From Vibrio ichthyoenteri ATCC 700023 (GTDB lineage Bacteria; Pseudomonadota; Gammaproteobacteria; Enterobacterales; Vibrionaceae): a stretch of 45,976 nt of DNA. Made by a program: the position numbers and the translations under genes. Location: the NCBI RefSeq assembly GCF_000222605.1, contig NZ_AFWF01000062.1:1-45976 (forward strand), in the 5' to 3' direction. The notes under the pieces are model-generated. The model was not told where the DNA came from. It saw only the letters and a program-made list of their open reading frames with translations, and searched no databases. The stretch's first letter is position 1. The number at the start of each line of letters is the position of its first letter. Below, piece by piece: positions 8,213 through 16,717 of this stretch.

Positions 8213-8228
8213 ATGGGACTGTTCCCAT
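8213..8228 (+). promoter_or_regulatory. TreR operator, distal
   Basis: ATGGGACTGTTCCCAT is an imperfect version of the proximal site, with half-sites ATGGGACT and ATGGGAAC. Its centre is 55 bp from the centre of the proximal operator, allowing looping or double occupancy. It lies next to the -35 region of treB. Confidence 0.7.
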
Positions 8229-8253
8229 TTGATGTTTGAATTACTTCTTCGAA

Positions 8254-8259
8254 TATAAT
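8254..8259 (+). promoter_or_regulatory. treB promoter -10 element
   Basis: A perfect TATAAT between the two TreR operators. The best -35 (TTGATG, 8229-8234) is 19 bp away, a long spacer. This suggests a promoter that needs an activator. The proximal operator would cover the start site near 8266. Confidence 0.5.
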
Positions 8260-8267
8260 ACCAACAC

Positions 8268-8283
8268 TTGGGAACGTTCCCAA
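8268..8283 (+). promoter_or_regulatory. TreR operator, proximal
   Basis: TTGGGAACGTTCCCAA is a perfect 16-bp palindrome of the LacI-family type, with a central CG. It begins nine bases after the -10, where a repressor would block initiation. Confidence 0.85.
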
Positions 8284-8325
8284 ATTGTGAGTGAAAAATA
8301 TTAGCTCGAATCGGGGGGAAAGGAT

Positions 8326-9750
8326 ATGGGTAAGATTGCCAAAAAAGAGGTTGCACGGCTAATAGAGTTGGTCGGTGGAGCAGAGAATATCGCCAGTGTC
8401 AGTCACTGTTTAACTCGTCTTCGCTTTGTACTCAACGATACCGAGAAAGCGGATCTTAAGCGATTAGAGTCGCTGAGCTTAGTGAAAGGTTGCTTTACTA
8501 ATGCCGGTCAGTTTCAAGTGGTAATTGGAACTGAAGTTGACGAGGTCTATAAGGTATTAATTGAGTTGTCGGGTAAATCTGAGGCGTCAAAAGATGATGC
8601 TAAGAATGCTGCTCGCCAAAATATGAATATTCTAGAGCGCGGTATTTCCCATCTTGCTGAAATTTTTGTACCGCTGCTACCTGCCATTATTACGGGTGGT
8701 TTGATTTTAGGTTTCCGTAACGTAATTGGCGACATCAAAATGTTTGATGGTCAGACTCTTACCGAGATTAGTCAATTTTGGGCTACGGTACATAGCTTTC
8801 TGTGGTTGATTGGAGAAGCGATCTTCTTCTTCCTGCCGGTTGGCGTATGTTGGTCTACGGTGAAAAAATTAGGTGGTACGCCAATTCTCGGTATTACACT
8901 TGGTTTGACCTTGGTTTCGCCTCAACTAATGAATGCCTACTTGATCGGTAAGCAAGCTCCCGAAGTGTGGGATTTCGGTCTGTTTGTGATAGAGAAGGTT
9001 GGTTATCAAGCTCAGGTTATTCCGGCCATGTTAGCCGGTGTCGCACTCGCGTTTATTGAAACCAACCTTAAGCGCATCGTACCGTCTTACTTATATTTAG
9101 TGGTGGTGCCGTTTGTTTCGATCATCGTCTCTGTAGTGTTAGCACATTCTATTATTGGTCCATTTGGCCGTATGTTAGGTGATGGTGTTGCATTCGCGGC
9201 AAAAGCGGCTATGACGGGCGATTTTGCGGTAATTGGTTCGATGATTTTTGCTTTCTTCTACGCCCCATTAGTCATTACCGGTATTCACCACACCACTAAC
9301 GCGGTCGATCTGCAATTGATGCAAGACTTGGGTGGTACGCCAATCTGGCCTCTGATTGCCTTATCAAATATCGCTCAGGCGTCTGCGGTTGTCGGGATCA
9401 TTATCATCAGTAAAAAACAGGGCGAGCGTGATATTTCCGTTCCTGCGGCTATTTCAGCCTACCTAGGTGTGACAGAACCGGCGATGTACGGCATTAATCT
9501 CAAATATAAATTTCCAATGCTGAGTGCCATGATTGGCTCAGCCGCCGCTGCCGCAATTTGTGGTATGTCGGGTGTCATGGCCAATGGGATCGGCGTGGGT
9601 GGTTTGCCAGGAATTCTATCTATCCAACCTCAATATTGGGGTGTCTATGCCATTGCTATGTTAGTGGCGATTACGTTACCCACGGTATTGACGTTGCTGT
9701 TTTATAAACGAGCTCAAGCTAAAGGCGAGCTAGAAATGGCCAACGCATAA
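8326..9750 (+). CDS. treB: PTS trehalose-specific EIIBC component TreB
   Basis: Imports trehalose with phosphorylation to trehalose 6-phosphate. At 474 residues it matches E. coli TreB (473). The EIIB domain (about 1-80) carries the phosphorylated cysteine in SHCLTRLRF (Cys28). The EIIC domain (about 105-465) has many membrane spans and the substrate-site stretch ITGIHHTTNAVDLQLM. There is no EIIA domain, so phosphate must come from EIIA-Glc, encoded by crr at 34980-35489. The start ATG follows GGGGGGAAAGGAT. It is the first gene after the TreR-controlled promoter and is followed by treC after 84 bases. Confidence 0.96.
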   Translation: MGKIAKKEVARLIELVGGAENIASVSHCLTRLRFVLNDTEKADLKRLESLSLVKGCFTNAGQFQVVIGTEVDEVYKVLIELSGKSEASKDDAKNAARQNMNILERGISHLAEIFVPLLPAIITGGLILGFRNVIGDIKMFDGQTLTEISQFWATVHSFLWLIGEAIFFFLPVGVCWSTVKKLGGTPILGITLGLTLVSPQLMNAYLIGKQAPEVWDFGLFVIEKVGYQAQVIPAMLAGVALAFIETNLKRIVPSYLYLVVVPFVSIIVSVVLAHSIIGPFGRMLGDGVAFAAKAAMTGDFAVIGSMIFAFFYAPLVITGIHHTTNAVDLQLMQDLGGTPIWPLIALSNIAQASAVVGIIIISKKQGERDISVPAAISAYLGVTEPAMYGINLKYKFPMLSAMIGSAAAAAICGMSGVMANGIGVGGLPGILSIQPQYWGVYAIAMLVAITLPTVLTLLFYKRAQAKGELEMANA

Positions 9751-9834
9751 TCTATTTGTCTGCGCGGCAAAGGATTCGATGCCGCGAATGTTATTGAGTT
9801 GGAATTTGGCTCAAACTGGTAAGTGAAATTAGTG

Positions 9835-11535
9835 ATGACAACGAATCTACAGCAGCAAGATTGGTGGCAAACAGCCACCATCTATCAAATATATCCGAAA
9901 AGCTTTTGTGACTCTTCAGCGCAGGGCACCGGAGATATTTGTGGCATTATTTCTAAGTTGGACTACCTGAAAACTTTGGGTATTGATGCGATTTGGCTCA
10001 CGCCAATTTATCAGTCTCCAATGGTCGATAATGGATATGATATTTCTGACTACTATGCCATCAACCCTGAATTTGGTTGTATGGCTGATTTTGAATTGCT
10101 TTTGGCTGAGGCGCATCAGCGCGGTATTCGTATCATTATGGATATCGTGGTCAATCATACTTCAACGGCACATCAATGGTTTCAATCGGCATTCGGTGAC
10201 AAAAACAGCCCTTATCGTGACTATTATATCTGGCAAGATCCTGTTGATGGTGAGGTGCCGAATAATTGGCAGTCCAAATTTGGTGGCAGCGCTTGGGCAT
10301 TCGATAGTGCAACAGATCAATATTATTTGCACTTATTTGCCAAGGAACAAGCCGATCTAAACTGGGAGAACCCCGCTGTACGTGAGGAAGTAAAACAGGT
10401 CATCGGTTTTTGGGCGGAAAAGGGTGTAGATGGTTTTCGCTTGGATGTGATTAATCTGATTTCTAAGCAACAAGACTTTGCCAATGACGAGTGTGGTGAC
10501 GGCCGACGCTTCTATACCGATGGGCCGCGAGTGCATGAGTATCTGCAGGACATCAGTCAGGCGGTATTTCAAAAATATGGTTGTGTCACGGTCGGTGAGA
10601 TGTCATCAACAACCTTGGAGCACTGTCAGCAATACTCATCGCTTGATGGCAAAGAACTGTCAATGGTATTTAATTTTCATCACTTGAAAGTTGATTATCC
10701 CAATGGTGAAAAATGGTCTAACGCGCCGTTTGATTTTATTCAGCTGAAGCAGATCTTTAACCATTGGCAAACTGGGTTAAGCGGCCAAGGCTGGGGCGCT
10801 CTATTTTGGTGTAATCATGATCAGCCACGTATTGTTAGTCGTTTAGGTGATGATAAGCAATACAGGGTTGAATCAGCCAAGATGCTTGCCGCCACCTTGC
10901 ATATGATGCAAGGGACGCCTTATATCTACCAAGGCGAAGAGTTGGGTATGACCAATCCAGGCTATACCACGATTGAACAATATCGTGATGTAGAAAGTAC
11001 CAATATGTACCAGATTATGGTCAATCAACAAGGTGTGCCTCATGATGAGATGATGGCCATCTTAGCGCAAAAGTCGCGTGATAATTCTCGCGCTCCAATG
11101 CAATGGAACAATTTACCTCATGGCGGTTTTACCCAAGGAGAGCCGTGGTTAGACGTTGCGAGTAACTACCCGCAGATTAATGCGCAAAGCGCCTTAGATG
11201 ACCAAAATTCGGTGTTTTATTTTTACCAGCAGTTGATTGAACTACGTAAACAGCATCCCGTCATTACTCAAGGTTCATTCTGTGACTTACTGCCCCAAGA
11301 TAGCCTCTGTTATGCTTATTTACGTGAGAGTGAGTCACAGCAACTTATCTTGATGAGCAACTTTTACGGTGAAGAGGCTAAATGCACATTGCCAGCAGAT
11401 CTCGATCTTACTGCTGCGCGGTGTCTTTTAACCAATTACCAGCAGAGGCCAATGAGTATCGAAGATAACATGATCTCACTTCGTCCTTATGAAACGCGGA
11501 TTTTGTTGATCGATAAAGTGCTTATTCACCAATAA
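9835..11535 (+). CDS. treC: Alpha,alpha-phosphotrehalase TreC
   Basis: Cytoplasmic GH13 enzyme that splits trehalose 6-phosphate into glucose and glucose 6-phosphate. 566 residues from the chosen ATG (E. coli 551). It has an (alpha/beta)8 barrel with DIVVNHTS, the nucleophile in GFRLDVINL (Asp204), the acid/base in VGEMSS (Glu255) and the stabilising Asp in CNHDQPR (Asp329). Start choice: ATG gives MTTNLQQQDWW, parallel to the E. coli start. GTG codons at 9823 and 9832 are alternatives, and none has a clear ribosome binding site. A small GC hairpin (CGCGGC 9763-9768 / GCCGCG 9781-9786) lies between treB and treC and may tune their ratio. Confidence 0.93.
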   Translation: MTTNLQQQDWWQTATIYQIYPKSFCDSSAQGTGDICGIISKLDYLKTLGIDAIWLTPIYQSPMVDNGYDISDYYAINPEFGCMADFELLLAEAHQRGIRIIMDIVVNHTSTAHQWFQSAFGDKNSPYRDYYIWQDPVDGEVPNNWQSKFGGSAWAFDSATDQYYLHLFAKEQADLNWENPAVREEVKQVIGFWAEKGVDGFRLDVINLISKQQDFANDECGDGRRFYTDGPRVHEYLQDISQAVFQKYGCVTVGEMSSTTLEHCQQYSSLDGKELSMVFNFHHLKVDYPNGEKWSNAPFDFIQLKQIFNHWQTGLSGQGWGALFWCNHDQPRIVSRLGDDKQYRVESAKMLAATLHMMQGTPYIYQGEELGMTNPGYTTIEQYRDVESTNMYQIMVNQQGVPHDEMMAILAQKSRDNSRAPMQWNNLPHGGFTQGEPWLDVASNYPQINAQSALDDQNSVFYFYQQLIELRKQHPVITQGSFCDLLPQDSLCYAYLRESESQQLILMSNFYGEEAKCTLPADLDLTAARCLLTNYQQRPMSIEDNMISLRPYETRILLIDKVLIHQ

Positions 11536-11557
11536 TCTGAGCATGGTTGGCTAGAGA

Positions 11558-11590
11558 AAAAAGGCTTTGGTGATTGACCAAAGCCTTTTT
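11558..11590. terminator. Bidirectional terminator between treC and the YitT gene
   Basis: AAAAAGGCTTTGGT, loop GATTG, ACCAAAGCCTTTTT: a perfect 14-bp stem. It serves the trehalose operon and the converging minus-strand gene. Confidence 0.9.
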
Positions 11591-11611
11591 CATTTGCGTA
11601 GAAATAAGTGG

Positions 11612-12247
11612 TTAGTGATAAGTCACGACGTATCGAGTTGGTTTATGGTTCATCGCCAAGACGAGATTGAGCACTACTGCGCCAAACACAGAATAGAGCA
11701 GTGTTTGTGGTGGCACAAAGAAGAACGAGGTGATCAAGATGACACAATCAATCGCCAACTGAGTTTTTCCAACCGAAATGCCGAACTTATCTTGAATAAG
11801 CAAACACAGTACATTGAATCCACCGAGACTAGAGCGATGGCGAAATAGGATCAACATCCCTAGTCCCATCAATACGCCACCTGCAAGAGCACAGTAAGCT
11901 GGACTGACTTTATCAAGACTGATTACCAAATCGAGATGGTCGGTTAAAATAGAGACCAACGCGCCGGAAATGGCACTGTTAAATGCGAAGCGTGCACCAA
12001 AACGTTTCCAAGCTAAAAGATAAAATGGGCAGTTCGCTAAAAAATATAATGTACCGAAAGACCAAGGCACAACTTGGCTTACCAATAGCGCCAGTCCGGT
12101 GGTTCCACCAGTTAACAGCTGCGCAGATTGGAGGAAGAAGACTCCTTGAGCGACGATGAAGGAGCCGGTTAATATGGCAATCCAATCTTCTTTACATGTA
12201 TGTTTTTCCATCAAATAAAAATTAATCCTTGAACGAATGGCTTGCAT
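11612..12247 (-). CDS. YitT family membrane protein
   Basis: A 211-residue polytopic inner-membrane protein with about five to six hydrophobic segments. It contains the family signature FLQSAQLLTGGTTGLALLVSQ and, later, RHRSSLGGFNVLCLLIQDKFGISVGKTQL, typical of the YitT/DUF161 group. It lacks the C-terminal soluble DUF2179 domain of Bacillus YitT. Substrate and role are unknown. Two starts are possible: the first ATG (12247), or the internal Met13 (MEKHTCKEDW) with AAGGA further upstream. It converges on treC and diverges from glyA, so it is probably monocistronic. Confidence 0.8.
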   Translation of the reverse strand: MQAIRSRINFYLMEKHTCKEDWIAILTGSFIVAQGVFFLQSAQLLTGGTTGLALLVSQVVPWSFGTLYFLANCPFYLLAWKRFGARFAFNSAISGALVSILTDHLDLVISLDKVSPAYCALAGGVLMGLGMLILFRHRSSLGGFNVLCLLIQDKFGISVGKTQLAIDCVILITSFFFVPPQTLLYSVFGAVVLNLVLAMNHKPTRYVVTYH

Positions 12248-12545
12248 AGTAAGGAAAAGATGCGTTTTTCGGTAGATTGAGAGCGAAAATTAAGGTAAAC
12301 CTATGTAATTGTCTTTTTACAAGGTGTAAAGCGTCAGGTTGACAGTTATTGCTTCAAGATAACCTCAACATGATAATCCTTGTAAACCAGTATGAAAAAA
12401 CTGCATGAGAAAAATGCAATTTTCTCTTTATGACCTAGATCAAATTATGTAAAATGCGCGCCAGTAGGGTGACGAAAACGTTTGCGTCGGGGTCGTTTGC
12501 CAGTTTTTTGCAACTTTCAGTCTAAATCTGAGTCAGGAGATACAG
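12248..12545 (+). promoter_or_regulatory. Intergenic control region upstream of glyA
   Basis: About 300 bases shared by the divergent YitT gene and glyA. Visible elements: TTGACA at 12339-12344 without a good -10, an inverted TGCAT/ATGCA pair near 12402-12418, a PurR box at 12472-12487, and the glyA ribosome binding site CAGGAG at about 12533-12540. A -10 such as TATGTA at 12446-12451 would place the PurR box just downstream of the start site. No coding frame or RNA gene is apparent. Confidence 0.5.
12472..12487 (+). promoter_or_regulatory. PurR box upstream of glyA
   Basis: ACGAAAACGTTTGCGT is the exact reverse complement of the PurR consensus ACGCAAACGTTTTCGT. PurR repression of glyA is established in E. 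coli, where one-carbon units feed purine synthesis. Confidence 0.88.
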
Positions 12546-13796
12546 ATGCTTAAGCGTGATATGAACATCGCAGATTACGATGCGGATTTGTTCGCAGCTA
12601 TCCAAGAAGAAACTCTTCGTCAAGAAGAGCACATTGAACTAATCGCTTCTGAAAACTACACCAGCCCACGAGTAATGGAAGCTCAAGGCTCTCAGCTAAC
12701 CAACAAGTATGCTGAAGGCTACCCTGGTAAGCGTTACTACGGTGGTTGTGAGTATGTTGATAAAGTGGAAACGCTAGCGATTGAACGTGCATGTGAGCTA
12801 TTCGGCGCAGAATACGCAAACGTACAACCGCACTCAGGTTCTCAGGCAAACAATGCTGTTTACATGGCACTGCTCAATGCTGGCGATACTGTTTTAGGTA
12901 TGAGCCTAGCGCACGGTGGTCACCTGACTCACGGTTCACCAGTAAACTTCTCTGGCAAGCTATACAACATCATTCCTTACGGTATTGATGAGAATGGTCA
13001 AATCGATTACGAAGAGATGGAAGCGCTTGCAGTTGAACACAAACCTAAGATGATCATCGGTGGTTTCTCTGCTTACTCTCAAGTTTGTGATTGGGCGCGT
13101 ATGCGTGAAATCGCGGATAAAGTCGGTGCTTACTTCTTTGTTGATATGGCGCACGTAGCGGGTCTTATTGCGGCGGGTGTTTACCCTAACCCAGTACCGC
13201 ATGCACACGTTGTGACAACGACAACACACAAAACACTAGCCGGCCCACGTGGTGGTCTAATTCTTTCTAACGAAGGCGAAGATCTTTACAAGAAGCTGAA
13301 CTCAGCGGTATTCCCGGGCGGTCAAGGTGGTCCTCTAATGCACGTTATTGCGGGTAAAGCAGTGGCGTTCAAAGAAGCTTTAGAACCAGAATTCAAAGAA
13401 TACCAAGCGCGTGTTGTGGCTAACGCAAAAGCAATGGTGGCAGAATTCCTAGCTCGTGGTTACAACATCGTTTCTGGTTCTACTGAGAACCACCTGTTCC
13501 TAGTTGATCTGATCGACAAAGACATCACAGGTAAAGAAGCGGATGCAGCACTAGGTGCGGCCAACATCACCGTGAACAAAAACTCAGTACCAAACGACCC
13601 ACGTAGCCCATTCGTAACGTCTGGTATCCGTGTTGGTTCTCCATCAATCACTCGCCGTGGCTTTACTGAAGAAGATTCAAAAGCATTGGCAGGTTGGATG
13701 TGTGACATCCTAGACAACATCGGTGATGAGTCTGTGATTGAAGCAACCAAAGTGAAAGTACTGGAAATCTGTAAGCGTCTACCGGTTTACGCTTAA
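12546..13796 (+). CDS. glyA: Serine hydroxymethyltransferase
   Basis: PLP enzyme that converts serine and tetrahydrofolate to glycine and 5,10-methylene-tetrahydrofolate, the main source of one-carbon units. 416 residues (E. coli 417). The PLP lysine lies in [14 protein letters not shown] (Lys229). Also visible are [19 protein letters not shown] near the N-terminus and the GGQGGPLMH loop. The ATG follows a CAGGAGATACAG site. Codon use is strongly biased (many GGT, GAA, CTA), as in highly expressed Vibrio genes. It is monocistronic, with its own terminator and an upstream PurR box. Confidence 0.97.
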   Translation: MLKRDMNIADYDADLFAAIQEETLRQEEHIELIASENYTSPRVMEAQGSQLTNKYAEGYPGKRYYGGCEYVDKVETLAIERACELFGAEYANVQPHSGSQANNAVYMALLNAGDTVLGMSLAHGGHLTHGSPVNFSGKLYNIIPYGIDENGQIDYEEMEALAVEHKPKMIIGGFSAYSQVCDWARMREIADKVGAYFFVDMAHVAGLIAAGVYPNPVPHAHVVTTTTHKTLAGPRGGLILSNEGEDLYKKLNSAVFPGGQGGPLMHVIAGKAVAFKEALEPEFKEYQARVVANAKAMVAEFLARGYNIVSGSTENHLFLVDLIDKDITGKEADAALGAANITVNKNSVPNDPRSPFVTSGIRVGSPSITRRGFTEEDSKALAGWMCDILDNIGDESVIEATKVKVLEICKRLPVYA

Positions 13797-13856
13797 TTTT
13801 TCTTCGTAGAGTGAACGAGTGACTGTGTCGCTCATCTACTTTGAAAATGCGATTTG

Positions 13857-13881
13857 AAAGGCTCCTTCTGGAGCCTTTTTT
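13857..13881 (+). terminator. glyA terminator
   Basis: AAAGGCTCC, loop TTCT, GGAGCCTTTTTT: an 8-9-bp stem followed by a T-run, 60 bases after the glyA stop. Confidence 0.88.
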
Positions 13882-13931
13882 CGTCTAAATAAAATAGCGG
13901 AAATAATCTGTTGATAACGATGGAGTGGTAC

Positions 13932-14258
13932 TTATTTGGCAATACTCAGGAGAGTGCCAGACTTGCATTTGAATGAGTAATAGCGAGTGCTTTCGTTAAA
14001 TTTGCCTAACCCTTCACCATCACAATAATCAATATTAATATCACGCATTGTATCGAGCGTATTTTCAGCATTGAGTGCGAACTTTGAACCATCAGAACAA
14101 AGAATGCGTACTCTGCCATCGTCGCTGAGCGAGTAAATATCTACTTCGGTATTACACAGCTCAAAAGAGGCTTCTTGAAAATTATCTTGCTGCTCTGTGG
14201 ATGAACAGGCAGCAAGCAGCACGCAAGCACTAATGGCGAGCAAAGGGAGTTTTTCCAT
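13932..14258 (-). CDS. Small conserved lipoprotein of unknown function
   Basis: 108 residues. A short signal peptide ends in lipobox LAAC (Cys18), so it is a predicted lipoprotein. Ser at +2 favours the outer membrane under the E. coli rule. The mature part has four further cysteines (ELCNTEVD, RILCSDGS, DYCDGEG, FKCKSG) that could form two disulfides. I do not recognise a named domain. It lies between glyA and lipA on the minus strand with its own short upstream region, and no operon partner is visible. Confidence 0.7.
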   Translation of the reverse strand: MEKLPLLAISACVLLAACSSTEQQDNFQEASFELCNTEVDIYSLSDDGRVRILCSDGSKFALNAENTLDTMRDINIDYCDGEGLGKFNESTRYYSFKCKSGTLLSIAK

Positions 14259-14438
14259 AGCTATATCCTATTTTTATCAATGCGATGCTCTCGGCGGCCA
14301 GCAGAGTGGTATCGCTTTAATAAGCCTAGGAGTGCATATCATTTTGTGCAAGCTGGTAACGTAATAAATAATGAATTAGTGGCCGCTTTTCAGGTGGATA
14401 TACGCGATTGGCATGGGAAATACAGACGTAAAAAACAA

Positions 14439-14467
14439 AAAAGCCAGTCATAAGTAGACTGGCTTTT
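14439..14467 (-). terminator. lipA terminator
   Basis: AAAAGCCAGTC, loop ATAAGTA, GACTGGCTTTT, with an additional A-run upstream that reads as a U-tract on the minus strand. It is 23 bases past the lipA stop. Confidence 0.88.
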
Positions 14468-14490
14468 AACGATGACAACATGCGAGCTAA

Positions 14491-15456
14491 TTAGCTCACT
14501 TCAATACCTTGTGCTTGAAGATCAGCATGGTAAGAAGAGCGAACAAATGGACCACACGCAGCATGAGTAAAGCCAAGTTCAAGCGCAATTTCTTTTAGCT
14601 CATCAAACTCTGCTGGTGGCACGTAGCGCTCAACAGGCAAGTGGTGACGGCTTGGTGCAAGGTATTGACCAAGTGTCAGCATGGTTACGCCATGGGCACG
14701 AAGATCTTTCAATACTTCAACGATCTCTTCTTTGGTTTCGCCTAAGCCCATCATGACACCTGACTTGGTTGGGATCTCAGGGTGCTGCTCTTTGAATTTT
14801 TGTAGCAACTGCAAAGACCACTTGTAGTTCGCACCTGGACGTACTTTACGGTACAAACGTGGCGCAGTTTCTAGGTTGTGGTTAAACACATCCGGTGTAT
14901 TTTCGCTAAGCAATTCTAGCGCCACGTCCATACGGCCACGGAAGTCAGGTACTAAGGTTTCGATCTTGATATTCGGGCTTAATGCGCGAATCTCACGATT
15001 ACAATCGGCAAAGTGCTGTGCACCACCATCACGCAGATCATCGCGGTCAACAGAAGTAATGACGACATACTTAAGCTTCATGTCAGCAATAGTTTGTGCC
15101 AATTTTTTCGGCTCGTTTGCTTCTGGCGTCACTGGACGGCCATGGGCAACGTCACAGAATGGACAACGTCGAGTACAAATCGCACCTAAGATCATAAAGG
15201 TTGCTGTACCGTGGTTGAAACATTCCGCAAGGTTAGGGCATGAGGCCTCTTCACAAACAGAGTGCAGGTTGTTTTTACGCATTGCTGATTTAATGTCTTG
15301 GATGCGTTGACTGTCAGCAGGCAACTTAATCTTCATCCACTCAGGTTTGCGCAGAACTTCTTTCTGCTCAGTTGGCATATTCTTTACCGGAATTAGTGCC
15401 ATTTTGTCAGCGTCACGGTATTTAACGCCTTTTTCCATTTGGATTGGTTTACTCAT
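14491..15456 (-). CDS. lipA: Lipoyl synthase LipA
   Basis: Radical SAM enzyme that inserts two sulfur atoms into octanoyl groups on lipoyl domains. 321 residues from [13 protein letters not shown], the same length as E. coli. All six cluster cysteines are in place: auxiliary cluster Cys68, Cys73 and Cys79, and radical SAM CxxxCxxC at Cys94, Cys98 and Cys101. The C-terminal RSSYHADLQ supplies the conserved serine. The frame is open 23 codons further upstream into lipB, but the chosen ATG has a GAGAAG site and the family N-terminus. It starts 7 bases after lipB, which makes its substrate, so the two are co-transcribed. Confidence 0.96.
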   Translation of the reverse strand: MSKPIQMEKGVKYRDADKMALIPVKNMPTEQKEVLRKPEWMKIKLPADSQRIQDIKSAMRKNNLHSVCEEASCPNLAECFNHGTATFMILGAICTRRCPFCDVAHGRPVTPEANEPKKLAQTIADMKLKYVVITSVDRDDLRDGGAQHFADCNREIRALSPNIKIETLVPDFRGRMDVALELLSENTPDVFNHNLETAPRLYRKVRPGANYKWSLQLLQKFKEQHPEIPTKSGVMMGLGETKEEIVEVLKDLRAHGVTMLTLGQYLAPSRHHLPVERYVPPAEFDELKEIALELGFTHAACGPFVRSSYHADLQAQGIEVS

Positions 15457-15463
15457 GCTTCTA

Positions 15464-16138
15464 TTACTTCTCGTTTGGGACTGCTGTGCTGACTTGTAGT
15501 TGTTGATAATCCAACAGAGTCGCAAGTTCTTTTAGTAGTTGTTCGGCAACGATATTGACATCATCGGGACCACCAAGTTGGCTAACTTGTACCATTTCCA
15601 TTCCAGCGTAACCACATGGGTTTATGCGTAGAAACGGCGACATGTCCATATTAACGTTAAGTGCCAAACCATGAAATGAGCATCCTTTGCGGATACGCAG
15701 GCCGAGTGAGCAGATTTTTTTATTATCTACATACACGCCAGGAGCATCTGGTCGAGCCGCTGAATCGATATTGTAAGCTTTAAGTGTATTGATCACGAGG
15801 TTCTCGATGTGAGTAACGAGATCTCGCACGCCGAATTTTTTACGGCGGATGTTTATCAGGAAGTAGACCACCATTTGGCCTGGGCCATGGTAAGTTACTT
15901 GGCCACCGCGATCACTTTGCACCACAGGTATATCTCCTGTATTGAGCAGGTGCTCAGTTTTTCCTGCTTGGCCTTGAGTAAAAACTGGATTGTGTTCAAC
16001 AAACCAAACTTCATCGAGGGTTTCCTCGTCGCGTTGATCTGTAAAGGCATGCATTGCGCGCCAAATTGGCTCGTAATCTTGTTTGCCAAGATGCTTCACA
16101 ATCAGAGTTTGTTGCATTCCTGAGTCCATCATAATCAA
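15464..16138 (-). CDS. lipB: Octanoyltransferase LipB
   Basis: Moves octanoyl groups from acyl carrier protein to lipoyl domains, the step before LipA. 224 residues as given; Met8 ([11 protein letters not shown], from 16117) is a credible start that better resembles relatives. Family motifs: [36 protein letters not shown] with the catalytic lysine, and [11 protein letters not shown] with the catalytic cysteine. It precedes lipA directly and follows ybeD after a terminator-containing gap of 156 bases. Confidence 0.95.
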   Translation of the reverse strand: MIMMDSGMQQTLIVKHLGKQDYEPIWRAMHAFTDQRDEETLDEVWFVEHNPVFTQGQAGKTEHLLNTGDIPVVQSDRGGQVTYHGPGQMVVYFLINIRRKKFGVRDLVTHIENLVINTLKAYNIDSAARPDAPGVYVDNKKICSLGLRIRKGCSFHGLALNVNMDMSPFLRINPCGYAGMEMVQVSQLGGPDDVNIVAEQLLKELATLLDYQQLQVSTAVPNEK

Positions 16139-16246
16139 TAAAGTGGCTCGATTATAAACCGCTTCACGACATCGGACTATATGCTGATAACAGTTTTTTA
16201 ACCCTTTAAAATTAAGGTTCTTTTTATCTGTTTGATAAATAACAAA

Positions 16247-16266
16247 AAAGCAGCCTGAGCTGCTTT
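16247..16266 (-). terminator. ybeD terminator
   Basis: AAAGCAGC, loop CTGA, GCTGCTTT; the A-run at 16244-16249 reads as a U-tract on the minus strand. It separates ybeD from lipB. Confidence 0.8.
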
Positions 16267-16294
16267 CAAAAATATTTTATTATTTAAAATAAAA

Positions 16295-16573
16295 TTATAG
16301 AACCATGCGAACGATGTCGATATCACCAAGTTCTTTGTATAGCGTCTCTACTTGTTCAATAGAAGTCGCTTGGATAGTAACTGACACTGCGTGGTAGTTA
16401 CCTTTTGAACTTGGTTTCACGGTAGGACTGTAGTCACCCGGAGCATGGCGTTGAATAACCTCGAGCACTTTTTCAGGTAGCTCAGGCTTAGCATAGCCCA
16501 TAACCTTGTAAGTGAATGAACAAGGAAACTCAAGCAGGTCTTTCAGTTTTGCGTCTGAGTTAATAGTCAGCAT
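16295..16573 (-). CDS. ybeD: YbeD family protein (DUF493)
   Basis: A 92-residue cytoplasmic protein of the UPF0250/DUF493 family, conserved beside lipB and dacA in gammaproteobacteria. It has an alpha-beta fold similar to regulatory ACT-like domains; the biochemical role is not established. Recognisable features are the [17 protein letters not shown] start region, [17 protein letters not shown] and the ending [10 protein letters not shown] chose the ATG at 16573 ([10 protein letters not shown]), which has GGAG about ten bases upstream. The reading frame is open 31 codons further, into the dacA terminator, but that stretch is not conserved in kind. Confidence 0.9.
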   Translation of the reverse strand: MLTINSDAKLKDLLEFPCSFTYKVMGYAKPELPEKVLEVIQRHAPGDYSPTVKPSSKGNYHAVSVTIQATSIEQVETLYKELGDIDIVRMVL

Positions 16574-16673
16574 TTTTGGAAACTCCAAGTTGAAATGTCG
16601 ATCTAAGCAGCGCCGAATGTTACTGCCAATCGGTTTGAATCTCAAGGTTGTCGATACGACGAACATAAAACAA

Positions 16674-16693
16674 AAGCCGCCCAGAGGCGGCTT
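16674..16693 (-). terminator. dacA terminator
   Basis: AAGCCGCC, loop CAGA, GGCGGCTT: a perfect GC-rich 8-bp stem, with a TTTTG tail on the minus strand, between dacA and ybeD. Confidence 0.85.
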
Positions 16694-16717
16694 AATATGT
16701 CTATTTAGTTGCCGAGA

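Noticed and set aside
9763-9786. GC stem between treB and treC as a transcription terminator
   Set aside because: Only six base pairs with a 12-base loop and no T-run; at most a minor RNA element, so treB and treC are treated as one operon.
14876-15310. Plus-strand open frame of 144 codons opposite lipA
   Set aside because: Antisense shadow of a highly conserved gene; no start signal and no domain.
15457-15525. Extended N-terminus of LipA
   Set aside because: It runs into lipB, lacks a ribosome binding site, and the shorter start matches the family length and cysteine numbering exactly.
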